A DNA stretch of 48,955 bases from Phenylobacterium sp. (lineage in GTDB: Bacteria; Pseudomonadota; Alphaproteobacteria; Caulobacterales; Caulobacteraceae): the NCBI RefSeq assembly GCF_025934275.1, contig NZ_JAICYI010000021.1, positions 1 to 48,955 on the forward strand, given 5' to 3'. Below, in pieces: positions 42,131-48,955 of this stretch. Both the position numbers and the translations under genes were made by a program. The notes under the pieces are model-generated. The model was not told where the DNA came from. It searched no databases and saw nothing but the letters and a program-made list of their open reading frames with translations. The stretch's first letter is position 1. Every line of letters starts with the position of its first letter.

Positions 42131-43405
42131 ATGACCCGAGCCAACAGCCGCGACCGGCAGCTCAGAGACCGCGCCGATGCGGTGATCCCCGGCGGGATGT
42201 ACGGCCACCAGGCGACCGCTCTGCTGCCCGAAGACTATCCGCAGTTCTTCGAGAAGGGCGAAGGCGCGCACATCTGGGACGTCGACGGTGCGCGCTATCT
42301 CGACTTCATGTGCGCCTACGGGCCGAACCTGTTCGGCTACGCCAACCCGCAGGTGGACGCGGCCTACGTCCGCCAGCTGGGCCTCGGCGACACCCTGACC
42401 GGCCCGACCGCGCTGATGGTCGAGATGGCCGAGGCGATGGTCGCGATGGTCAGCCACGCCGACTGGGCGATGTTCTGCAAGAACGGCACCGACGCGACCT
42501 CCATGGCGCTGACGGTGGCCCGGGCGCACACGCGCAGGAAGACCGTCATCCGGGCCAAGGGCGCCTACCACGGCGCGGCGGCCTGGTGCACGCCGAGGCC
42601 GGCCGGGGTCATCGAGACCGATCGCGCGCACCAGCTGTTCTGCGACTACAACGACGTGGGCTCGCTGGAGTCCGCGGCCGCGCAGGCCGGTGAGGACCTC
42701 GCCTGCATCTTCGCAGCGCCCTTCAAGCACGACGCCTTCATCGACCAGGCCGAGCCCGATCTGGCCTACGCCAGGAAGGCGCGGGAGATATGCGACCGCA
42801 CCGGGGCGCTCCTGGTGGTCGACGACGTGCGCGCGGGCCTGCGGCTGGCCCGCGACTGCTCCTGGAGCCGGATCGGCGTGCAGCCGGACCTCTCGACCTG
42901 GGGCAAGTGCATCGCCAACGGCCACCCCATCTCGGCGCTCCTGGGCTCGGACAAGGCCCGCAAGGCCGCCAGCGCGATCTTCGTCACCGGCTCCTTCTGG
43001 TATCAGGCCGCGCCGATGGCCGCGGGGCTGGAGACGCTGCGGCTGGTGCGCGAGACCGACTATCTGGAGCGGATCACGGCGCTGGGCGAACGGCTGCGCG
43101 ACGGCCTCGCGGAACGCGCCAAGGCGGCGGGCTTCGCTCTGCGCCAGACCGGTCCCGTGACCATGCCGCTGTTCCTGTTCGAAGACGATCCGGACCTGCG
43201 CAAGGGGTTCTGCTTCTCCTCGGCGATGCTCGATCGCGGCGTCTATGTGCACCCCTGGCACAACATGTTCTTCTGCGCCGCCATGACCGAGGCGGACATC
43301 GACGCCGCCCTCGACGCCGCCGAGGGCGCGTTCGGCGTGCTGAAGCGCGAGGCGGCCAGCCTGGGGCCGGTGGAGAAGCTCGCCTTCCTGGCCGGAGCCC
43401 ACTGA
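42131..43405 (+). CDS. PLP-dependent class III aminotransferase, glutamate-1-semialdehyde-mutase-like
   Basis: A 424-residue class III aminotransferase of the HemL-like branch. Start YGHQATALLPEDYPQFFEKG, then GTDATSMALTVARAHTRRKT (phosphate-binding Gly-Thr), AYHGAAAWC, LLVVDDVRAGLRLARD (Asp for the pyridine N), and the PLP Lys259 in STWGKCIANGHPISALLG. It is not standard hemL: the chain is shorter and the Ser/Gly-rich HemL motif differs, so it likely acts on an amino acid or omega-amine. It ends with TGATG overlapping the amidase, giving a coupled aminotransferase-amidase pair. Confidence 0.9.
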   Translation: MTRANSRDRQLRDRADAVIPGGMYGHQATALLPEDYPQFFEKGEGAHIWDVDGARYLDFMCAYGPNLFGYANPQVDAAYVRQLGLGDTLTGPTALMVEMAEAMVAMVSHADWAMFCKNGTDATSMALTVARAHTRRKTVIRAKGAYHGAAAWCTPRPAGVIETDRAHQLFCDYNDVGSLESAAAQAGEDLACIFAAPFKHDAFIDQAEPDLAYARKAREICDRTGALLVVDDVRAGLRLARDCSWSRIGVQPDLSTWGKCIANGHPISALLGSDKARKAASAIFVTGSFWYQAAPMAAGLETLRLVRETDYLERITALGERLRDGLAERAKAAGFALRQTGPVTMPLFLFEDDPDLRKGFCFSSAMLDRGVYVHPWHNMFFCAAMTEADIDAALDAAEGAFGVLKREAASLGPVEKLAFLAGAH

Positions 43406-44829
43406 TGGACGATTACGCCGAGTACGACGGCCTCGGACTGGCCGAGCTGGTCGCCGAGAAGCAGGTCACCCCCGCCGAGCTGGTCGAGGCGGCGATCGAG
43501 CGCGCCGAGCGGCTGAACCCGACGCTCAACGCCATCGTCTACAAGGGCTACGAGGACGCGCGGCGTTGGGCCAGGGGCGAGCTGCCGGACGGACCGTTCC
43601 GCGGCGTGCCGTTCCTGATCAAGGATCTCGGCATGCCGGTCGCCGGCTGGCCGCGGACCTCGGGCTCGAAGTTCGCCCGCGACGTGGTCGACACCGACGA
43701 CGGCGGCCTGACCCGCCGCTACCGCGCGGCCGGCGTGGTCCCGATCGGCAAGAGCAACACCCCGGAGTACGGCATCACCGGCACGACGGAGAGCGCCCTC
43801 CTGGGTCCTTGCCGCAATCCTTGGAACCCCGACCACATCGCCGGCGGCTCGTCGGGAGGGTCGGCGTCGGCGGTTGCGGCCGGCATCGTGCCGCTGGCGC
43901 ACGCCTCGGACGGCCTGGGCTCGATCCGCATCCCGGCCGCGTGCTGCGGGCTGGTGGGGCTGAAGGTCACCCGCGACCGCAACCCGAACATGCCGGACGG
44001 TTACGACTATGCGCTCGGCAACGTGGTCGACCACGTGGTCACGCGCACGGTGCGCGACTCCGCCGCCATGCTCGACGCCACGGGCTATCCGGAGCCGGGC
44101 TCGCCCTATCCGCCACCGCCCAAGGCGCGCCCCTACATCGAGGAGGTGCGGGCCTCGCCGGGCAGGCTGCGCATCGCCTGGTCGTGCGAGACGCCTTCGG
44201 GGCGGCCGATCGAGCCGGAGATCCAGGCGGCGCTGGAACGCACGGCGGCGCTGCTCAAGGGTCTGGGCCACGAGGTGATCGAGCGCGGCCTGGGGATCGA
44301 CTACCGCGGCCTCTACGCCTCGCGCGGACCGGCCGCCGCGGCCAACTTCGCGGCGGGCATGGCGCGGCTGATCGAGACGGTGGGCCGCGAACCGGAGGAC
44401 GATGAGCTCGAGCCGCTCACCTGGGCGAGCCTCAAGGCGGGTCGCCGGCAGACCGGCGCGGACGTCATGCGCTCGCTGCAGGAGACGCGCATGCTGAACC
44501 GCAGGACGCTGGCCGCCTTCGAGGACATCGACGTCTACCTGTCGCCTGTGCTGGGCGCGCCGGTCCCGCAGATCGGCTTCATCGATCCGGTGAGGCTGGA
44601 GCCCCGGGAAGTGAACCGGCGGCAGGGGCGCACCTTCCCGTTCACGCCGCCGTTCAACTTCTCGGGCCAGCCCTCGATGTCCCTGCCGCTGGAGCAGGAC
44701 GCCAGCGGTCTGCCGATCGGGCTGATGTTCACGGCCAAGTACGCCGACGAGGCGACCCTGTTCCGGCTGGCCGCGCAGCTCGAGAAGGAAGCGCCGTGGA
44801 AGGACCGGCGGCCGAAGGTCTGGGGCTGA
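43405..44829 (+). CDS. Amidase-signature-family amidohydrolase
   Basis: A 474-residue amidase-signature enzyme. The Ser-cisSer-Lys triad is Lys73 (FLIKDLGMPV), Ser149 in GGSSGGSASAVAAG and Ser173 in the block GLGSIRIPAACCG, with spacings of 76 and 24 as in the family. Specificity may be for an amide, nitrile-derived amide or beta-lactam-like compound; unknown. Its start overlaps the aminotransferase stop and its stop overlaps the ATG of the DUF423 gene (TGATG), so all three are one coupled transcript. It may release an amine or amino acid for the partner transaminase (inference). Confidence 0.92.
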   Translation: MDDYAEYDGLGLAELVAEKQVTPAELVEAAIERAERLNPTLNAIVYKGYEDARRWARGELPDGPFRGVPFLIKDLGMPVAGWPRTSGSKFARDVVDTDDGGLTRRYRAAGVVPIGKSNTPEYGITGTTESALLGPCRNPWNPDHIAGGSSGGSASAVAAGIVPLAHASDGLGSIRIPAACCGLVGLKVTRDRNPNMPDGYDYALGNVVDHVVTRTVRDSAAMLDATGYPEPGSPYPPPPKARPYIEEVRASPGRLRIAWSCETPSGRPIEPEIQAALERTAALLKGLGHEVIERGLGIDYRGLYASRGPAAAANFAAGMARLIETVGREPEDDELEPLTWASLKAGRRQTGADVMRSLQETRMLNRRTLAAFEDIDVYLSPVLGAPVPQIGFIDPVRLEPREVNRRQGRTFPFTPPFNFSGQPSMSLPLEQDASGLPIGLMFTAKYADEATLFRLAAQLEKEAPWKDRRPKVWG

Positions 44830-45191
44830 TGCGCCTATGGCTGGTGCTGGCGGCGCTCGGCGGCTTCGCCAGCGTCGCGGCGGGCGCGTTCGCCGCGCAC
44901 GGCATCAGCGACGCGCGCTCGCAGGAGCTGCTCAGGACCGGTTCGATCTATGGCTTCGTCCACGTCCTGGCGGTGTTCGCCGCCGCGGCGCTGGTCCAGA
45001 TGGGCGCGACCCGGGCAGGCCTTGCGGCGCCGTTCTTCCTGGCCGGCGTCGTCGTGTTCTCGGGCTCCCTCTACGCCTTGGCCTTCGGCGCGCCGCGCTG
45101 GTTGGGCGCGATCACGCCAATCGGCGGCCTGAGCTTTCTGGCCGGCTGGGCTGTCCTCGCCTGGGCCGCGTGGGGGCTCGCGCCGCGCTAG
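44829..45191 (+). CDS. DUF423 small membrane protein
   Basis: A 120-residue protein with four hydrophobic segments of the DUF423 (YwdK-like) family. RLWLVLAALGGFASVAAGAF with AAHGISDARSQELLRTGSIY, HVLAVFAAAALVQ, and GAITPIGGLSFLAGWAVLAW are the family pattern. The function is unknown. It begins on the amidase stop and its last four bases overlap the convergent Bcr-type transporter. Being last in the amidase operon does not by itself show a shared role. Confidence 0.92.
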   Translation: MRLWLVLAALGGFASVAAGAFAAHGISDARSQELLRTGSIYGFVHVLAVFAAAALVQMGATRAGLAAPFFLAGVVVFSGSLYALAFGAPRWLGAITPIGGLSFLAGWAVLAWAAWGLAPR

Positions 45192-46402
45192 ACCCGAGCC
45201 GGACGCGGCTGCTTGAGCGCCAGAGTGTGCAGCGCGAGCGCCGAGCCGGCGAGCGCCACGAGCATGATCAGCGCCATGGGCGCTGGCGTGCCGTCGTGCA
45301 GCGCCCCGGCCAGGCTGGACGACAGCGCGCCGGTGGCGAAGGAAAGGCCGCCCAACAGCGCCGAGATGGCGCCCGCGCGGCGGGGATCGATGTTGAGCGC
45401 GCCGGCCATGGTGTTGCCCTGCAGGAAGCCGTAGCTCGCCAGCACGCAGAACAGCAGCGGCAGCACGCTGAACCGCTCACCGAGACCGGTGATGGCCGCC
45501 ATCGCCAGCAGCGCCGCGACCCCGAGGGTGATCAGGCTCGCCCGCGCCAGCACCTCGTCCGGCGTGGCGCGGCGCAGCAGCCAGCGGTTCACCTGATTGG
45601 CGACGATGATGCCCGCCGCGTTGAAGCCGAACACCCACCCGAACGACTGGGGCGAGATCCGGTAGGTCTGGATGAGCAGCTCCGGGGAGCTCGAGATGTA
45701 CGTGAAGAGGGTGGCGCCGTTCAGGGCGCCGGCCAGGGCGTAGCCCACCAGCCGCGGATCGCGCAGCAGGGCGACATAGGTCCGCAAGGGGTGCTCCGAG
45801 CGGGCATGGGCCGCGGTCTCGTCGGAGCGGCTCTCCCGCATGCGCCAGATCACGCCCACCCCCAGCAGCACGCCGTAGGCCGCCATGAACCAGAAGTTCA
45901 GCCGCCACCCGCCGAGACCCAGCAGGGCGCCCCCCAACAGCGGCGCGAGGATCGGGGCCAGGCCCATGATCAGCATCAGCAGCGAGAGCATCCGCGCGGT
46001 CTCGACATGGTCGAAGCGGTCGCGGACCACCGCGCGGGCGACGACCGCGCCGGAACAGGCGCCCAGCGCCTGCAGGAACCGGCCGCCGATCAAGAGGCCG
46101 GGCGAGGCGGCGAGCGCGCAAAGCGCCGATGTGACGATGAACACGCCGATGCCGACCAGGATCGGCGGCTTGCGGCCCAGCCGGTCCGACGCCGGGCCGT
46201 AGAGGAACTGGCCCATGGCCATGCCCGCCAGGAACGCCGCGACCGTGCCCTGGGTCTGGCCCGAGCTGGCCTTCAGGTCCGCCGCGATCGCCGGCAGGCT
46301 CGGCAGGTACATGTCGATCGAAAGCGGACCGAGCGCGGTCATCGAGCCCAGCAGGACCACGAGGCCCCAGGGCGTGCGGCTCGTCTGCGGCGTCGCGCTC
46401 AT
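45188..46402 (-). CDS. Bcr/CflA-family multidrug MFS transporter
   Basis: A 404-residue transporter with twelve membrane segments. The LGSMTALGPLSIDMYLPSLP start with Asp in the first helix, GQFLYGPASDRLGRKPPILV, and GACSGAVVARAVVRDRFDH are the signature of the bicyclomycin/chloramphenicol-resistance (DHA1) branch. It probably exports drugs or small organics, with substrate unknown. The start ATG is at 46402; the epoxide-hydrolase-like gene diverges 81 bases away. Confidence 0.92.
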   Translation of the reverse strand: MSATPQTSRTPWGLVVLLGSMTALGPLSIDMYLPSLPAIAADLKASSGQTQGTVAAFLAGMAMGQFLYGPASDRLGRKPPILVGIGVFIVTSALCALAASPGLLIGGRFLQALGACSGAVVARAVVRDRFDHVETARMLSLLMLIMGLAPILAPLLGGALLGLGGWRLNFWFMAAYGVLLGVGVIWRMRESRSDETAAHARSEHPLRTYVALLRDPRLVGYALAGALNGATLFTYISSSPELLIQTYRISPQSFGWVFGFNAAGIIVANQVNRWLLRRATPDEVLARASLITLGVAALLAMAAITGLGERFSVLPLLFCVLASYGFLQGNTMAGALNIDPRRAGAISALLGGLSFATGALSSSLAGALHDGTPAPMALIMLVALAGSALALHTLALKQPRPARV

Positions 46403-46482
46403 CGGGCCTTCATAGCGGTTTCGGCGTTTCGGCGGCGACGGTTTTCCGGCAAAGCTCTGTGGCCAGGCGCCGGAGCTTGCCT

Positions 46483-47457
46483 ATGCCTACGACCGAGATG
46501 CCGCCCGTCCAGCGGGCGAAGGTGAACGGGATCGAGCTGGCCTACTACGAGGCGGGACCGAGACAGGGCGTCCCCGTCGTCCTCTGCCATGGCTTCCCGG
46601 AGCTCGCCTTCTCGTGGCGGCATCAGATCAGGGCGCTGGCCGATGCGGGCCGATGGGTGATCGCCCCCGACCAGCGCGGCTATGGCGGCTCGTCGCGACC
46701 CGAGCCGGTGACGGACTACGACATGGCGCATCTGACGGGCGATCTGGCGAGTCTGCTCGACCACCTGGGCGCGGAGACCGCGATCTTCTGCGGCCACGAC
46801 TGGGGCGGGATCGTGGTCTGGCAGATGCCGCTCATGCACCGCGACCGCACCGCCGGCGTGATCGGCCTCAACACGCCATTCCTGCCGCGCAGCCCGGCCG
46901 ACCCGATCGCGATCATGCGCAACCGCTTCGGTCCCGACATGTACATCGTGTGGTTCCAGACGCCCGGGGATGCGGACCGGACGCTGGGCGCCGACGTGGG
47001 CCGGACGATGCGCTTCTTCATGCGCAGGCCGCGCGTGCTGCAGGCCGCCGCGGCGCCCCCGGAGGGCGGCCCGACATTCGCGTTCAAGGATCTGCTCGGC
47101 CAGTGGGACGGGACCTACGAGCCCGACGCGTTCCTCTCGGAGGACGAGCTCGCGGTGTTTGTCGACACGTTCCGGCGGACCGGCTTCACCGGCGGGATCA
47201 ATTGGTACCGCAACTTCACGCGGAACTGGGAGTGCTCGGAGGGGCTTGCGCAAAGGATCGACGACCTCCCCTGCCTGATGATCACCGCCGAGAACGACGC
47301 CGTGCTGACGCCGGCCATGGCCGAGCCGATGCCGATGCTGATCGGCGACCTGGAGATGCACATGATCCAGGGCAGCGGTCACTGGACGCAGCAGGAGAAG
47401 CCGGCCGAGGTGAACAGGCTGATCCTGGACTGGCTGGACCGGCGGTTCCCGAAGTAG
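46483..47457 (+). CDS. Alpha/beta hydrolase, epoxide-hydrolase-like
   Basis: A 324-residue alpha/beta hydrolase. VVLCHGFPELAFSWRHQI is the HGxP oxyanion motif, PDQRGYGGSSRPEPVTDYDM follows, and the nucleophile elbow CGHDWGGIVVWQMP has Asp106 rather than Ser, as in epoxide hydrolases and haloalkane dehalogenases. Catalytic His is in GSGHWTQQEKP and the acid in ITAENDAVLTP. Epoxide hydrolase is the more likely of the two because of the HGFPE motif and Tyr-rich lid (NWYRNF). The ATG at 46483 has GGAG seven bases upstream. Confidence 0.91.
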   Translation: MPTTEMPPVQRAKVNGIELAYYEAGPRQGVPVVLCHGFPELAFSWRHQIRALADAGRWVIAPDQRGYGGSSRPEPVTDYDMAHLTGDLASLLDHLGAETAIFCGHDWGGIVVWQMPLMHRDRTAGVIGLNTPFLPRSPADPIAIMRNRFGPDMYIVWFQTPGDADRTLGADVGRTMRFFMRRPRVLQAAAAPPEGGPTFAFKDLLGQWDGTYEPDAFLSEDELAVFVDTFRRTGFTGGINWYRNFTRNWECSEGLAQRIDDLPCLMITAENDAVLTPAMAEPMPMLIGDLEMHMIQGSGHWTQQEKPAEVNRLILDWLDRRFPK

Positions 47458-47467
47458 ATTGGCCCAA

Positions 47468-48457
47468 ATGGAACGCAACACCCCCGCGCCCGCCGTCTCC
47501 GCCACGACGCACCGGCGCGGCCTGTTCGCCGACAACGAGCCCTTCGTCTCCGGCTGGCTTCCGAGCAGCGGGGCGCACGAGATCTACTACGAGGAGTGCG
47601 GCCGGCCCGACGGCAAGCCCTGCGTGATCCTGCACGGCGGCCCGGGCGGGGCGATCAACCCCACGATGCGGCGCTTCTTCGATCCGCTGAAGTGGCGCAT
47701 GACGCTGTTCGATCAGCGGGGCTGCGGCAAGAGCCGACCCAACGCCTCCCTGCAGGACAACACCACCTGGACGCTGATCGAGGACATCGAGCGCCTGCGG
47801 GTGCACCTTGGCGTCGAGAAGTGGTGCGTGTTCGGCGGTTCGTGGGGCTCGACCCTGGCGCTCGCCTACGCCATCACCCATCCCGAGCGGGTGGACAGCC
47901 TGGTGCTGCGCGGCGTCTTCCTGCTGACCGAGAAGGAGCTCAGCTGGTTCTACCAGGACGGCGCCTCGATGCTCTTCCCCGACGCCTGGGAGCGGTTCTG
48001 CGCGCCGATCCCGGAGGCCGAGCGCGGCGACATGATGGCCGCCTATCACAAGCGGCTCACCCATCCCGACCGGCGGGTGCAGGCCGAGGCGGCGGCCGCC
48101 TGGAGCCAGTGGGAGGGCGACACCATCTCGATCCGCGGCCCGGAAGCCCGGCCCTCGAAGTTCAACGAGATCGACTTCGCGATCGCGTTCGCGCGCATCG
48201 AGTGCCACTTCTTCGTCAACCGCGGCTTCTTCCCGGCGAACTGGGTGCTCGACAACGCTCATCGGATTCGCGGCATTCCCGGCTGGATCGTGCAGGGCCG
48301 CTTCGACGTGGTGACTCCGATGGACGCCGCCTGGCGGCTGCGGAAGGCCTGGCCCGAATCGCGTTTCGAGGTGGTCTGGGACGCGGGTCACGCCTCCACG
48401 GAGCCCGGCATCGTCGACGCCCTCGTGCGGGCCACCGACCAGGCCTTCGCCCTCTAG
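47468..48457 (+). CDS. pip: Prolyl aminopeptidase
   Basis: A 329-residue serine peptidase of family S33 that removes N-terminal proline. Signature elements are CVILHGGPGGAINPTMRRFF, LFDQRGCGKSRP, the nucleophile elbow VFGGSWGSTLALAYA (Ser125), and late residues RFDVVTPMDAAWRLRK with acid Asp and His in WDAGHAS. It is complete. The ATG at 47468 is close to the previous gene's stop (10 bases); a TTG at 47459 is less likely. It is cotranscribed with the epoxide-hydrolase-like gene and perhaps the SnoaL-like gene, 15 bases after. Confidence 0.96.
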   Translation: MERNTPAPAVSATTHRRGLFADNEPFVSGWLPSSGAHEIYYEECGRPDGKPCVILHGGPGGAINPTMRRFFDPLKWRMTLFDQRGCGKSRPNASLQDNTTWTLIEDIERLRVHLGVEKWCVFGGSWGSTLALAYAITHPERVDSLVLRGVFLLTEKELSWFYQDGASMLFPDAWERFCAPIPEAERGDMMAAYHKRLTHPDRRVQAEAAAAWSQWEGDTISIRGPEARPSKFNEIDFAIAFARIECHFFVNRGFFPANWVLDNAHRIRGIPGWIVQGRFDVVTPMDAAWRLRKAWPESRFEVVWDAGHASTEPGIVDALVRATDQAFAL

Positions 48458-48472
48458 TGCGGAGCCCGACGG

Positions 48473-48856
48473 GTGAGCCGCGCCCAGATCGTCCGCAACT
48501 ACCTGAAGGCCATCGAGCAGCGGAAGGACGTCGCCGCCTTCTATGCGCCCGACATGGTGCAGGAGGAATTCCCCAACCTGCTCAGCCCGGCCGGCGCCCG
48601 TCGTGAGATCACCGAGCTGAAGGCGGCGGCGACGCGCGGCCGCAACGTCATGAAATCGGAGAGCTACGAGATCGTCTCGCTGATCGAGGCCGACGACGTC
48701 GTGGCGGTGGAGATCGTCTGGCGCGGCGTGCTGGGCGTCGCACTGCGGTCGCTGAAGCCGGGCGATGAGATGCGCGCCCGCTTCGCGGCGTTCTTCGAGT
48801 TCGAGGGCGACAAGATCCGCCGCCAGCGCAACTACGACTGCTTCGAGCCCTTCTGA
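48473..48856 (+). CDS. SnoaL/NTF2-like fold protein
   Basis: A 127-residue protein of the NTF2-like superfamily, cone-shaped alpha+beta barrels. IVRNYLKAIEQRKDVAAFYA with DMVQEEFPNLL is the first helix and entry strand; YEIVSLIEADDVVAVEIVWR and MRARFAAFFEFEGDKIRRQR form the sheet. It may be a small enzyme (such as a ketosteroid-isomerase-like or polyketide cyclase-like protein), but the substrate is unknown. The GTG start at 48473 has GGAG eight bases upstream. It is the last full gene of the window. Confidence 0.87.
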   Translation: MSRAQIVRNYLKAIEQRKDVAAFYAPDMVQEEFPNLLSPAGARREITELKAAATRGRNVMKSESYEIVSLIEADDVVAVEIVWRGVLGVALRSLKPGDEMRARFAAFFEFEGDKIRRQRNYDCFEPF

Positions 48857-48865
48857 AGCGGGGCC

Positions 48866-48952
48866 TTGCGGCGGATCGGGACGCGCCACGCGCGGCTGAT
48901 GGCGCGGATCGATGCGCTCGCGGACGAGATCGCGCGGCGGCCCTGCGGCTAG
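48866..48952 (+). CDS. Possible 28-residue ORF at the window end
   Basis: A TTG-start frame ends with TAG at 48950-48952. The short peptide is basic and amphipathic, with MARIDALADEIARRP resembling a helix end. No good ribosome site is present, so coding status is doubtful. It may be unrelated to the preceding SnoaL-like gene. Confidence 0.2.
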   Translation: MRRIGTRHARLMARIDALADEIARRPCG

Positions 48953-48955
48953 AGC

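Overview
The window comes from a very GC-rich alphaproteobacterium, almost certainly a member of Caulobacteraceae (gene content fits Phenylobacterium or a close relative better than Caulobacter crescentus itself; this genus call is inference). The reasons are the flagellar operon fliF-fliG-flbE/fliH-fliN-flbD followed by flhA, which is the Caulobacter arrangement, a circularly permuted two-piece tmRNA gene, an alpha-type SspB beside it, and an attenuated ilvB leader.

Layout. 1-9.0 kb is housekeeping: the 3' end of hflC, a HAD phosphatase and serB on the minus strand, then miaA and ilvB on the plus strand. The serB and miaA start codons overlap head to head. ilvB has a leader peptide and a terminator hairpin. 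ilvN, normally next to ilvB, is 2.6 kb further on, beyond three minus-strand genes of unknown function. 9.0-15.3 kb carries yciB (with a hairpin over its ribosome binding site), a GT87-like membrane protein, the ssrA gene, sspB, a hotdog thioesterase, a secreted C13-type peptidase and a membrane-anchored beta-lactamase-family hydrolase. 15.4-22.6 kb is the early flagellar cluster. 22.7-24.2 kb holds a DUF4282 protein, small proteins and an XRE regulator.

24.2-33.5 kb is accessory. It holds an Ada-AlkA fusion with an ogt-type methyltransferase (alkylation repair), an arsR-aqpS-TauD/TfdA dioxygenase operon, and a 678-residue secreted protein that joins a redoxin-like domain, a c-type haem site, a copper monooxygenase domain of the PHM/DBH type and two EF hands. 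A PhyH-type dioxygenase and an MFS carrier follow. 33.7-36.8 kb is sulfate activation (cysD and a cysN-cysC fusion) closed by a strong terminator. 36.9-48.9 kb holds catabolic and transport genes: a CMD-family protein, a VOC protein, a quinone-oxidoreductase-like dehydrogenase, an MBL-fold lactonase-like protein, two MFS carriers, a COG4705 membrane protein, a coupled class III aminotransferase-amidase-DUF423 set, an epoxide-hydrolase-like protein, a prolyl aminopeptidase and a SnoaL-like protein.

The strongest candidates for something new are the ArsR-AqpS-dioxygenase operon, which has no arsenate reductase or arsenite pump in view, and the redoxin/cytochrome/copper-monooxygenase fusion. Several RNA-level controls can be read directly from the sequence: the ilvB attenuator, the yciB hairpin and the permuted tmRNA. 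I saw no CRISPR array, prophage, transposase or rRNA gene, and no complete tRNA gene.
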